Below the pieces are notes generated by a model. The model was given only the letters and a program-made list of their open reading frames with translations. It was not told the DNA's origin and ran no database searches. Positions 1 to 8,800 of a stretch of 50,305 bases of DNA are shown here, piece after piece. How positions within the stretch are numbered: position 1 is the first letter of the stretch; the number at the start of each line of letters is the position of its first letter. Origin of the DNA: Bacteroidota bacterium (GTDB taxonomy: Bacteria; Bacteroidota; Ignavibacteria; Kapaibacteriales; UBA2268); contig JAJXYC010000004.1 of assembly GCA_021780815.1 (NCBI GenBank), forward strand, positions 1 to 50,305. Direction: 5' to 3'. The translations under genes were made by a program, and so were the position numbers.

Positions 1-3
1 TCA

Positions 4-869
4 GGCTATAAAGCCAAAATAATTTCTACTATTGTAGATTCCGCCTCTGTAACTACTATAATTTATTAGGCTATAAAGCCAAAATAATTTCTACTATTGT
101 AGATTTATTATTTTTATTGTTATTTAATTTGGCTATAAAGCCAAAATAATTTCTACTATTGTAGATTTGATTTTTTCTTCGTCATTCCATTCAGGCTATA
201 AAGCCAAAATAATTTCTACTATTGTAGATAGCGCTGTGGCTAATGCTGGGAATCGCAAGGGCTATAAAGCCAAAATAATTTCTACTATTGTAGATTTGTT
301 GAGGCACGTTGGCATATTAAGGGGGCTATAAAGCCGAAATAATTTCTACTATTGTAGATGCATCAATTACCCCCCCTGAAAAGCTAGGCTATAAAGCCGA
401 AATAATTTCTACTATTGTAGATTGCCGTTGGGTCAATTTGTGTTTTCATGGCTATAAAGCCGAAATAATTTCTACTATTGTAGATTTGGCAGTTAATGTT
501 TCTATGTTTACGGGGCTATAAAGCCGAAATAATTTCTACTATTGTAGATTTTCGTAATTTTGTATTGTCAAAATTGAGGCTATAAAGCCGAAAATAATTT
601 CTACTATTGTAGATAATTATAATTAACAGACAAATTAATGATGCTATAAAGCCGAAATAATTTCTACTATTGTAGATGTTTGGATGGTTGAAGCCATCAC
701 GGTCAGGCTATAAAGCCGAAATAATTTCTACTATTGTAGATGTTATCGCACTGGCAATCCCCTCTAGGAGGCTATAAAGCCGAAATAATTTCTACTATTG
801 TAGATTAATACCTGTTCTTCTTGCTGAATTGAAGGCTATAAAGCCGAAATAATTTCTACTATTGTAGAT
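4..869 (+). CRISPR. Type V-A (Cas12a-type) CRISPR array, trailer end, 14 repeats
   Basis: Fourteen 36-nt repeats begin at 4, 69, 131, 194, 260, 324, 387, 450, 514, 578, 642, 706, 770 and 834, separated by 13 spacers of 26-30 nt. The 5' part GGCTATAAAGCC folds on itself (GGCT/AGCC). The 3' part AATTTCTACTATTGTAGAT is the Cas12a crRNA handle (stem TCTAC/GTAGA), which places guides immediately 3' of each repeat and sets transcription left to right. Repeats 1-5 have A at position 13 and repeats 6-14 have G. Repeat 10 has one extra A (37 nt) and repeat 11 starts with T instead of G. The array begins at the window edge, so the leader and any cas12a/cas4/cas1/cas2 genes must lie to the left; no cas gene is present in the window. 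Type V-A assignment rests on the repeat alone. Confidence 0.96.
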
Positions 870-906
870 AAAAAAAGTGTCCAACAAAATTAAATTGTTG
901 GACACT
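870..906 (-). terminator. Intrinsic terminator of the nifJ / DHOD-like operon
   Basis: A perfect 12-bp stem (876-887 with 895-906, 7-nt loop) is followed on the minus strand by seven T (complement of 870-876). It ends minus-strand transcription exactly at the last CRISPR repeat. Read on the plus strand there is no T-tract after the stem, so it is not a canonical terminator for the crRNA precursor. Confidence 0.85.
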
Positions 907-946
907 GAAAATTACTAAACAGAAGTGTTATTAACACAACATTGTT

Positions 947-1945
947 TTAGAAATGCAATTTATACGAAGTTAATGCTTTCATATATTGTGCACGTTCAAA
1001 AGCACTTGGATTAGGGATATTCTTTTGACAAGCAATTCCCACAACATCAGCAACATTATTGAACCCTTTTTCTTCCATAATTTGGACAAATTCACGCATC
1101 ATAATAGTTAAGTAATCCAAGCCATTACGAGCAATAGAAGCAAAAATTTGAGTAGCATTTGCTCCCGCCAAAATCATTTTGAAAGCGTCTTGTCCAGTAA
1201 TGATACCACCTGTTGCCGCCAAATTTGCTTTAATTTTATTTTTCAAGATAGCAATCCATCGCAATTCAATACGACTAATAGCGGAGTTGCTTAATTCAAT
1301 TTTAGGTTCAACTTCATAAGTATTAATATTAATATCTGGTTGATAGAATCGATTAAATAATACAAATCCATCAGCACCGACCTCGTCAAATCTTTTTACC
1401 ATATTAGCAAAGTTTGTAAAATAAGGGCTCAACTTAACAGCCACAGGAATATTAACAATAGACTTAACTTCCTGTAAAATTTTGAGATAAGCATCTTCAA
1501 TATCACTTGCAGTTAAATTAAAATCAGCAGGTATATTATAAATATTAAGTTCGAGAGCATCAGCACCAGCTTCTTGCATATTTTTTGCATATTTAGTCCA
1601 ACCACCAATAGTAGAACCATTTAAAGAAGCAATAACTGGAACTTTAATATTATTTTTAACTTTATGTATATGTTCCAAATATTCTTCAGGACCAAGTTTA
1701 TATTCATCGTAATTAGGGAAATACGAAGTAGCTTCGGCAAAGCTTTCAGTCCCATGAGTAAGATGATAATCTAATTCAAATTGTTCATCAACTAATTGTT
1801 CTTCGAATAAAGAATGCAAAACAACAGCACCGATACCAAGTTCTTCTAACCTTTTTAAATTGTTAATATTCTCATCAATAGGTGATGCAGAAAGTATAAA
1901 AGGCGATTGTATTTTTAAGCCAAGATATTCAGTTTTTAAATTCAT
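947..1945 (-). CDS. Dihydroorotate dehydrogenase-like FMN-barrel protein
   Basis: The 332-residue protein has the TIM-barrel layout of class 1 dihydroorotate dehydrogenases: an N-terminal substrate loop, VPVIASLNG, GADALELN, VAVKLSPY, GADGFVLFNR, and the FMN-phosphate strands AATGGI and GANATQIF. Class 1 enzymes carry a catalytic Cys in an N-x-SCPN loop after the ELN strand; here that place reads LNIYNIP (about residue 134), so the Cys is missing and pyrimidine synthesis is unlikely. The gene lies 36 bp downstream of nifJ, and a similar association of a DHOD-like protein with pyruvate:ferredoxin oxidoreductase is known in other anaerobes, so a redox role beside NifJ is inferred. The start has a strong SD, AAGGAG, 8 nt upstream. 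Confidence 0.88.
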   Translation of the reverse strand: MNLKTEYLGLKIQSPFILSASPIDENINNLKRLEELGIGAVVLHSLFEEQLVDEQFELDYHLTHGTESFAEATSYFPNYDEYKLGPEEYLEHIHKVKNNIKVPVIASLNGSTIGGWTKYAKNMQEAGADALELNIYNIPADFNLTASDIEDAYLKILQEVKSIVNIPVAVKLSPYFTNFANMVKRFDEVGADGFVLFNRFYQPDININTYEVEPKIELSNSAISRIELRWIAILKNKIKANLAATGGIITGQDAFKMILAGANATQIFASIARNGLDYLTIMMREFVQIMEEKGFNNVADVVGIACQKNIPNPSAFERAQYMKALTSYKLHF

Positions 1946-1981
1946 ATATATTTCTCCTTGATTTATTTAATTAAATAAAAA

Positions 1982-4900
1982 TTAAAAGTTTTCTCTTGCC
2001 GCAAGATAAGAGAAGTATTTATAACGTTCTTCGGTAACATCTTGTGCTTTTTTGTACAATTCTTTGTAAGCAGTAGGATTAATTTTACTTAACATTTTAA
2101 AACGAATTTCCATATCCATATATTGAGCAACTGGAATTTTAGGAGCTTTACTATCGAGGACAAAAGGATTTTTCTCGGCAGCAGCAAGAGTTGGATTATA
2201 TCTATAGAGTATCCAAAGACCACTATCAACAAGTGCTTTTTGGTTTTTCAAAGGATTAGACATATCAATACCGTGAGCAATACAATGACTATAAGCAATA
2301 ATAATAGAAGGGCCGTCATAAGCTTCAGCTTCAACAAAAGCTTTCAAAGTTTGTGCATCATTTGAACCAACAGCTACGGAAGCAACATAAACATTACCGT
2401 AACTCATAGCCATAAGCCCTAAATCTTTTTTACGAGTTTGTTTTCCACCAGCAGCAAATTTAGAAATTGAGCCAATTGGAGATGATTTAGACATTTGACC
2501 ACCAGTATTTGAATAAACTTCTGTATCAAGGACTAAAATATTAACATTTTTTCCAGAAGCTAAAACGTGGTCTAATCCACCGTAGCCAATATCGTAAGCC
2601 CAACCATCACCACCAATAATCCAAACTGATTTTTTAACTAAATAGTCGGCTAAATCAATCATTCTTTTTGCATCAAGCGAAGATACTCCTTTAAGTTTTT
2701 CTTTTAATTTAACAACTCTATCTCTTTGTGCATCTATTTCTTCTTCATTGTTTTGTGTTGCATCTAAAATTTCATTAACCAAATCAACACCAATTTGATA
2801 TTGTAATCGATTTAATAAATCTTTTGCAATTTCAGTTTGTTTATCAACGGCTAATCTCATACCTAACCCAAATTCAGCATTGTCTTCGAACAAAGAGTTG
2901 TTCCAAGCTGGACCACGTCCATTTTTATCTACCGCCCAAGGAGTAGTAGGTAAATTCCCACCATAAATTGAAGAACAACCTGTTGCATTTGCAACGAGTG
3001 TTCTATCGCCAAATAATTGAGAAACCAACTTAACATAAGGTGTTTCGCCACATCCAGCACAAGCACCAGAAAATTCAAATAAAGGTCTTTGAATTTGTTG
3101 TTGTCTAATATTTGTAATTTTAATTTGCTTTCTATCTTTATCAGGAACATTTAAGAAGAATTCCCAATTTTCATTTTCTTTTGCTCTTAATGGTGGTTGT
3201 GGTTGCATATCCAAAGCTTTGTGAGAAGGATTTTTCTTATCCACAACAGGGCATGCTTCAACGCATACTCCGCAACCAGTACAATCTTCCGGTGCAATTT
3301 GAATTGTATATTCTTCACCTTTGTATTCAATATCTCTTGTTGGAACATGCTTGAAAGTTTCAGGCACATTTACTAAAAATTCAGGTGAATATGATTTAAT
3401 TCTAATTGAAGCATGGGGACAAACTAAAGTACATTTACCGCATTGAATACATAATTGTTCATCCCAAACAGGAATAGTTAAAGCAATATTTCTTTTTTCA
3501 TATTGAGTAGTAGCAGTAGGCCAAGTTCCATCAACAGGAAAAACAGAAGTTGGTAAATCATCTCCATATAAGCCAAGAATAGCACCTTCAACTTTTGCAA
3601 CAAATTCAGGAGTATTGGGTGCCATAGGAGGCAAAGTTTCCCAACTGGCAGTAACATTACTGGGTACTGGAACTTCAAACAAATTTGCAAGAGTACTATC
3701 AACAGCATCTAAATTCATTTGAACAATTTTATCGCCTTTTTTACCATAAGTTTTTATAATGGATTTTTTAATTTCTGCAATAGCTTGTTCCTTTGGCAAA
3801 ACACCAGATATAGCAAAAAAGCAAGTTTGCATAACGGTATTAATACGACGACCCATTCCGCTCTTTTCTGCAACTGTTTGTGCATCAATTGCATATACTT
3901 TAATTTTTCTTTCGATGATTTGTTTTTGTTGAGACTTCGGCAAACTATTCCAAACTTCATTTACAGGAACTGGAGTATTTAATAAGAAAACACCCCCTTC
4001 AACTAAATTTTTCACAACATCATATTTTTCTAAAAATACTGTTTGATGGCATGCTACAAAGTTAGCGTGTGTAACTTGATATGGTGTTCTTAAAATTTCA
4101 GGACCAAATCTTAAGTGCGAAATAGTTATTGAACCTGATTTTTTTGAATCGTAAACAAAGTAACCTTGACAATAATTATCAGTGTTCTCACCGATAATTT
4201 TAATTGAGTTCTTGTTTGCACCAACTGTCCCATCTGAACCTAATCCCCAGAATAAAGCACGAACAACTTTTTCTGATTCTATATTGAATTTGGCATCATA
4301 ATCCAAACTTGAATTTAAAATATCATCTTTAATACCAATAACAAAGTTAGATTTTGGTCGAGGTAATTTCAAATTATCAAAAACTCCTTTAATCATAGCA
4401 GGAGTAAATTCTTTTGAAGATAAACCATAACGACCGCCAACAACATAAGGTACTTTGTCAAATTTAGAAGTGCCATTTTGAACAGATTTAAAGATAGCAT
4501 CAACTACATCTAAATAAAGTGGTTCACCAGTTGCACCTGGTTCTTTAGTTCTATCTAATACAGCGATTGCTTTAACAGACTTAGGCAATTCATTTAAGAA
4601 ATGTTCTATGCTAAATGGTCTGTAAAGATGTACTTTCAATACGCCAACTTTTTCTCCGAAATTTTTAGTTAAATACTCAACAGTAGCGTGAGTTGCATCA
4701 GCACCAGAAGCCATAATTACAATAACGTATTCAGCATCAGGTGCACCAACATATTCAAAAAGTTTATATTGTCTGCCTGTTAATTTAGCAAATTTGTCCA
4801 TTTCTTCTTGTACAATTTTGGGGCAAGCATTATAAAATGTATTGATTGTTTCTCTATTTTGGAAGAATACATCAGGGTTCTGTGCAGTTCCTCTCAAAAC

Positions 4901-5542
4901 AGGGTGTTCTGGATTTAATGCTCTTTTTCTATGTTCCGATACCAAATCGTCATTAATCATTTCTTTAATAATTTCATCAGCAAGCACTTCAATTTTTTGA
5001 ACTTCGTGTGATGTTCTAAATCCATCAAAGAAATGCAAAAAAGGAATTCTTGAACGTAAAGTAGAAGCCCAAGCTATAGTTTCCATATCCATAACTTCTT
5101 GTACACTACCGGCGGCGAGCATTGCAAAACCTGTTTGTCTTGCCGCATTAATATCACTATGGTCACCAAATATTGAAAGTGCATGTGTTGCAATTGTTCT
5201 TGCTGAAATATTAAAGACAGCAGGGGTCAATTCGCCGGCAATTTTATACATATTTGGAATTTTAAGTAATAATCCTTGTGATGCTGTAAATGTTGTTGTT
5301 AAAGCACCAGCTTGTAATGAACCATGGACAGCACCTGCCGCACCACCTTCACTTTGCATCTCATATACCGTCGGAACTGTTCCCCATAAATTCTTAATCC
5401 CTTTTGATGCCCATTCATCTGCATATTCGCCCATATTTGATGAAGGAGTTATTGGGTAAATTGCTATTACTTCGCTACAACGATAAGCCACATACGCCGC
5501 AGCTTCGTTTCCATCAACTGTTATATACTTTTTTTCTGCCAT
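1982..5542 (-). CDS. nifJ: Pyruvate:ferredoxin (flavodoxin) oxidoreductase
   Basis: This is a full-length 1186-residue single-chain PFOR, which oxidatively decarboxylates pyruvate to acetyl-CoA and CO2 and reduces ferredoxin. In order it shows the domain I pyrimidine-binding motif YPITPSSNMGE (about residue 30), the EGGAAGAVHGSLQAGALTTT segment, the gamma-type domain (about 430-620), two ferredoxin clusters CIQCGKCTLVCP (about 699) and CTGCGVCVEACP (about 754), the proximal cluster motif GACAGCGETPY (about 827), and the TPP/Mg site GDGWAYDIGYGG (about 982) with SNTGGQ. All cluster cysteines are present. It is the first gene of a two-gene operon with the DHOD-like flavoprotein. A weak SD, AAAGG, lies 9 nt before the ATG. 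It indicates anaerobic carbon metabolism or reductive acetyl-CoA carboxylation. Confidence 0.98.
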   Translation of the reverse strand: MAEKKYITVDGNEAAAYVAYRCSEVIAIYPITPSSNMGEYADEWASKGIKNLWGTVPTVYEMQSEGGAAGAVHGSLQAGALTTTFTASQGLLLKIPNMYKIAGELTPAVFNISARTIATHALSIFGDHSDINAARQTGFAMLAAGSVQEVMDMETIAWASTLRSRIPFLHFFDGFRTSHEVQKIEVLADEIIKEMINDDLVSEHRKRALNPEHPVLRGTAQNPDVFFQNRETINTFYNACPKIVQEEMDKFAKLTGRQYKLFEYVGAPDAEYVIVIMASGADATHATVEYLTKNFGEKVGVLKVHLYRPFSIEHFLNELPKSVKAIAVLDRTKEPGATGEPLYLDVVDAIFKSVQNGTSKFDKVPYVVGGRYGLSSKEFTPAMIKGVFDNLKLPRPKSNFVIGIKDDILNSSLDYDAKFNIESEKVVRALFWGLGSDGTVGANKNSIKIIGENTDNYCQGYFVYDSKKSGSITISHLRFGPEILRTPYQVTHANFVACHQTVFLEKYDVVKNLVEGGVFLLNTPVPVNEVWNSLPKSQQKQIIERKIKVYAIDAQTVAEKSGMGRRINTVMQTCFFAISGVLPKEQAIAEIKKSIIKTYGKKGDKIVQMNLDAVDSTLANLFEVPVPSNVTASWETLPPMAPNTPEFVAKVEGAILGLYGDDLPTSVFPVDGTWPTATTQYEKRNIALTIPVWDEQLCIQCGKCTLVCPHASIRIKSYSPEFLVNVPETFKHVPTRDIEYKGEEYTIQIAPEDCTGCGVCVEACPVVDKKNPSHKALDMQPQPPLRAKENENWEFFLNVPDKDRKQIKITNIRQQQIQRPLFEFSGACAGCGETPYVKLVSQLFGDRTLVANATGCSSIYGGNLPTTPWAVDKNGRGPAWNNSLFEDNAEFGLGMRLAVDKQTEIAKDLLNRLQYQIGVDLVNEILDATQNNEEEIDAQRDRVVKLKEKLKGVSSLDAKRMIDLADYLVKKSVWIIGGDGWAYDIGYGGLDHVLASGKNVNILVLDTEVYSNTGGQMSKSSPIGSISKFAAGGKQTRKKDLGLMAMSYGNVYVASVAVGSNDAQTLKAFVEAEAYDGPSIIIAYSHCIAHGIDMSNPLKNQKALVDSGLWILYRYNPTLAAAEKNPFVLDSKAPKIPVAQYMDMEIRFKMLSKINPTAYKELYKKAQDVTEERYKYFSYLAARENF

Positions 5543-5797
5543 TTTAAAATACCTTTATTTGTATAATTAATGTTTTTACTTTGCTTTTTTATTTAATATT
5601 TATTAATTTTTGAATTTTCATACAAATCTTGCAAATTAATATCTTCAAAATTAAGAAATTTATAAGGATTAATGTATTGAAACAAACATTAATTATTTTT
5701 AATTTTTTGTGTGTCTTATAAGTTTAAATTTACTGAATTATCTCTTATTTTATTTTGATTAATGAATTGTAAAAAATGAAAACTTTGCACATAAAAA
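5543..5797. promoter_or_regulatory. Upstream region of nifJ with one -7-like box
   Basis: This AT-rich stretch separates nifJ from the terminator of the next gene. On the minus strand TAATTTTG at 5653-5646 matches the Bacteroidota -7 consensus TAnnTTTG and would start transcription about 100 nt before the nifJ ATG. No TTG was found 17-23 nt upstream of it, so it is only a candidate. No small gene is apparent. Confidence 0.3.
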
Positions 5798-5827
5798 AAG
5801 GTTGCCTTTTAACAACAACCTCTTTTT
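5794..5827 (-). terminator. Intrinsic terminator of the Asp-box/FN3 gene
   Basis: The stem AGGTTG (5799-5804) pairs with CAACCT (5816-5821). On the minus strand it is followed by a T-run (complement of 5793-5799); on the plus strand by CTTTTT. It lies 33 bp beyond the stop codon of the 5854-10401 gene. Confidence 0.65.
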
Positions 5828-5853
5828 ATTAATTTAATCCGTTATTTGATTAA

Positions 5854-8800
5854 TTATTTTTTGATAAATTTAAACACTGTTTGTTCTTGTCCATTAGATA
5901 CTTTGAGAAAATATGTTCCAGCAGACAAATTACTTAAATCAACCGTTTGCTTTGAACTTAAATCCTCATTTTGTTGTGAATAAACATTTTTGCCATCGAG
6001 ACTACTGATTTCAACGTTTAAAGGCATATCTTCTTGAGTTATAGCATAGAAATTCAAAATGTTTGCAATAGGATTAGGAAAAGCAATAATCGCAATATTT
6101 CCTTGCGGGCTTAATGCAACGTTGTCTTCATTAATTAAATCTTTATGGTTTGTAACAATAACAGCTAATTTTTTCGTAGCAGAACAACTATTCAAATCTG
6201 TTGCAGTTAAGAAATAATTATTCAATCCAAGAGGAGGAGTTACAACAACATTACTTAAAGTATTACCTTGATTATCCTTCCAAGTTCTTGTATAAGGTGG
6301 TGTTCCGCCAGAAATTGAAGTAACCTGATTATCTAAATTGATTGATTGACCTACGACAATAACTTTAAACAAAGGCATAATAATCAAAGGACCGTTGCTA
6401 ATTGAAACTTTAACAGTTCCATATTTTTGAATACCTGATACATTATCTTTCACAGTTACTGAAAAAGCGGCAAAAGTATTTGGATTAAAATAAGTTGGAT
6501 TACCTGTGTTTGCATTATGCAATAAATTAGATGGAGACCAAGTATATGTAAAATTACCTGAACCACCAGTAGCAGTAATTATATTACCCTCTTCATCTTT
6601 TGTTCCAATTTCAACATCATTCCCTTTGCAAGTAATTTTATCGCTCAAATTCAAAGTAAACATACTATTAATTGTAGTAAAGTCCCAAACATCAGACCAT
6701 TCGCCTGCATTTGATGGATGCACTCCACGGACCTTCCAAAAATATTGTTTTTGTAGTGCTAATCCTGTTAAGTTATAATTAGTTGCAGTTATTCCAGTTT
6801 GATTTTTAACAATATTTGTAAAATTATTATCGGTAGCAACAAGCAAATTATAAGTTGTCGCATTTGTCGCAGATTGCCAAGTCAATGCTGTATTAGTTGG
6901 CATATTTACGGAATTATCTGCTGGTGAAGTTAAAACCACTTTTGTAGGAATTAAAACTTCAATTTGGAAATTCCAAGTAGCAGACCATGGACCAACACCT
7001 CCGGTATTTTCACCTAATACTCGCCAATAATAAGTGCCATTTGATAAATCACTTAATGGATTTGTTAATGTTGTTAAATCAGTCAAATTATACAAAATAT
7101 TAGTAAAATTAGCATCAGTTGCAACTTGCAAACGATATTTATCTGCTCCTACAACTGAATTCCATTCTAAAGTTACATCTTTGGAATATATTTTAGAAGC
7201 ACTTAATGGTAATTTTAAAGTAACTATCGCTGGAACTTGTTGAATTGTAGTAAAGTCCCAGACATCTGACCAAGGTCCATCGCCTGCAACATTTGTTCCA
7301 CACACTCTCCAATAATATTTAGTATTATTTGTAAGTGAAGAATAAACAAATGTTGTTGTAGCTATTCCTGTCTTATTGTAAATCAAATTTGTAAAGTTGA
7401 TGTCTGTAGCTATCTGCAATTTATATGTTGTGGAATTTGATTCACTTTGCCAAGTTACATTATCATTAATTGCAATATTTATTGAATTGCTTATAGGAGT
7501 GGACAATACAACTTTTGTTGGTAAATTGGAAATTGTAGTAAAGTTCCAAACATCTGACCAAGATCCATCACCATCAGCATTTGTTCCACATACTCTCCAA
7601 TAATATTTAGTATTATTTGTAAGTGAAGAATAAGTAAATGTTGTTGTGGCTATTCCTGTTTCATTGTAAATCAAATTGGTAAAATTAGCATCTGTTGCTA
7701 TCTGTAATTTATATGTTGTTGATTTAGGGTCGCTTTGCCAAGTTACATTGCCATTGATTGTAATATTTGTTGAATTGTTTGAAGGAGTTAATAATGCTAT
7801 TTGATTTGGTAAATCAGGAGCAGTAGTAAAAATATAAGTTGGAGTTGCATTATTTGACCAAAGACCATAAGCATTATCATCAATCGCACGTACTTTCCAA
7901 TAGTATGTTTTATTTGAAGCTAATTTTTCATAATCAGCAACTGTATAAGAATTAGAAACAACATCTGTTCTGTGAACAATAGGGTTGTCAAATTGGTTAT
8001 TATCGGCAATCATAATTTCATACTTATCAGATAAATCTATTGCTTGCCAAGTTAAAGTTGGAGTTTGTGAAACATAAGTCGCATTATTTAATGGAGTAGA
8101 AAGCAAAACTGCATTACCACTAAAAATAGATGTTTCCCATATTCCACGGCCATAAGTAGCTATTTTCATTTTAGCAAAAGATGGCTGGTAATCAATTTCA
8201 CTTACAACTACATTTGGCAAATTAGTATTAAAATCTTTCCAAGTAGTTTGTCCTGGGTCTAAATAATAAACACCAATATCGGTACCGACATATAATCGCG
8301 ATGTATTTTTTTGATACATTACAGTATTAGCAGGCAAGTTTGGAAGATTATAAGAGAGATTATTCCAAGTAGAACCGCCATCAGTTGAATAGAATACCTT
8401 GTTTCCACTGCTATAACCAGAAAAAGCACCATAAATAGTTAAAGGAGTTGTATTTTTAATAGCTAAGTAAGTTAAATACAAACCGCTTGGCAATGTTTTA
8501 GTATTCCAAGTAGAACCGCCATCAGTACTCATCATTAAGTCAGTGCCATGACTTGCATAAATAAAAGTACCATTATCAGGGTCAACGTCCAAAACATTCA
8601 AAGTAGAAGAAGAAGAGAAGTTAGAAATTTTAGACCAAGTTGCTCCTCTATCAGTCGTTTTATAAATATTTCTATATCCGACAAAAATAGTTTGCGGATT
8701 TGTTGGATGTTGTACATAAGGAGTTACCCAAGAACCTGCTTCGTTTGAAAAACTTGCGGGAGAAACCCAATCATAGAAATTATTACCACCATCAGTTGAA

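Noticed and set aside
4-869. Leader on the right side of the array
   Set aside because: The Cas12a handle must lie 5' of the guide, which sets transcription left to right, and the repeat polymorphism also places newer units on the left.
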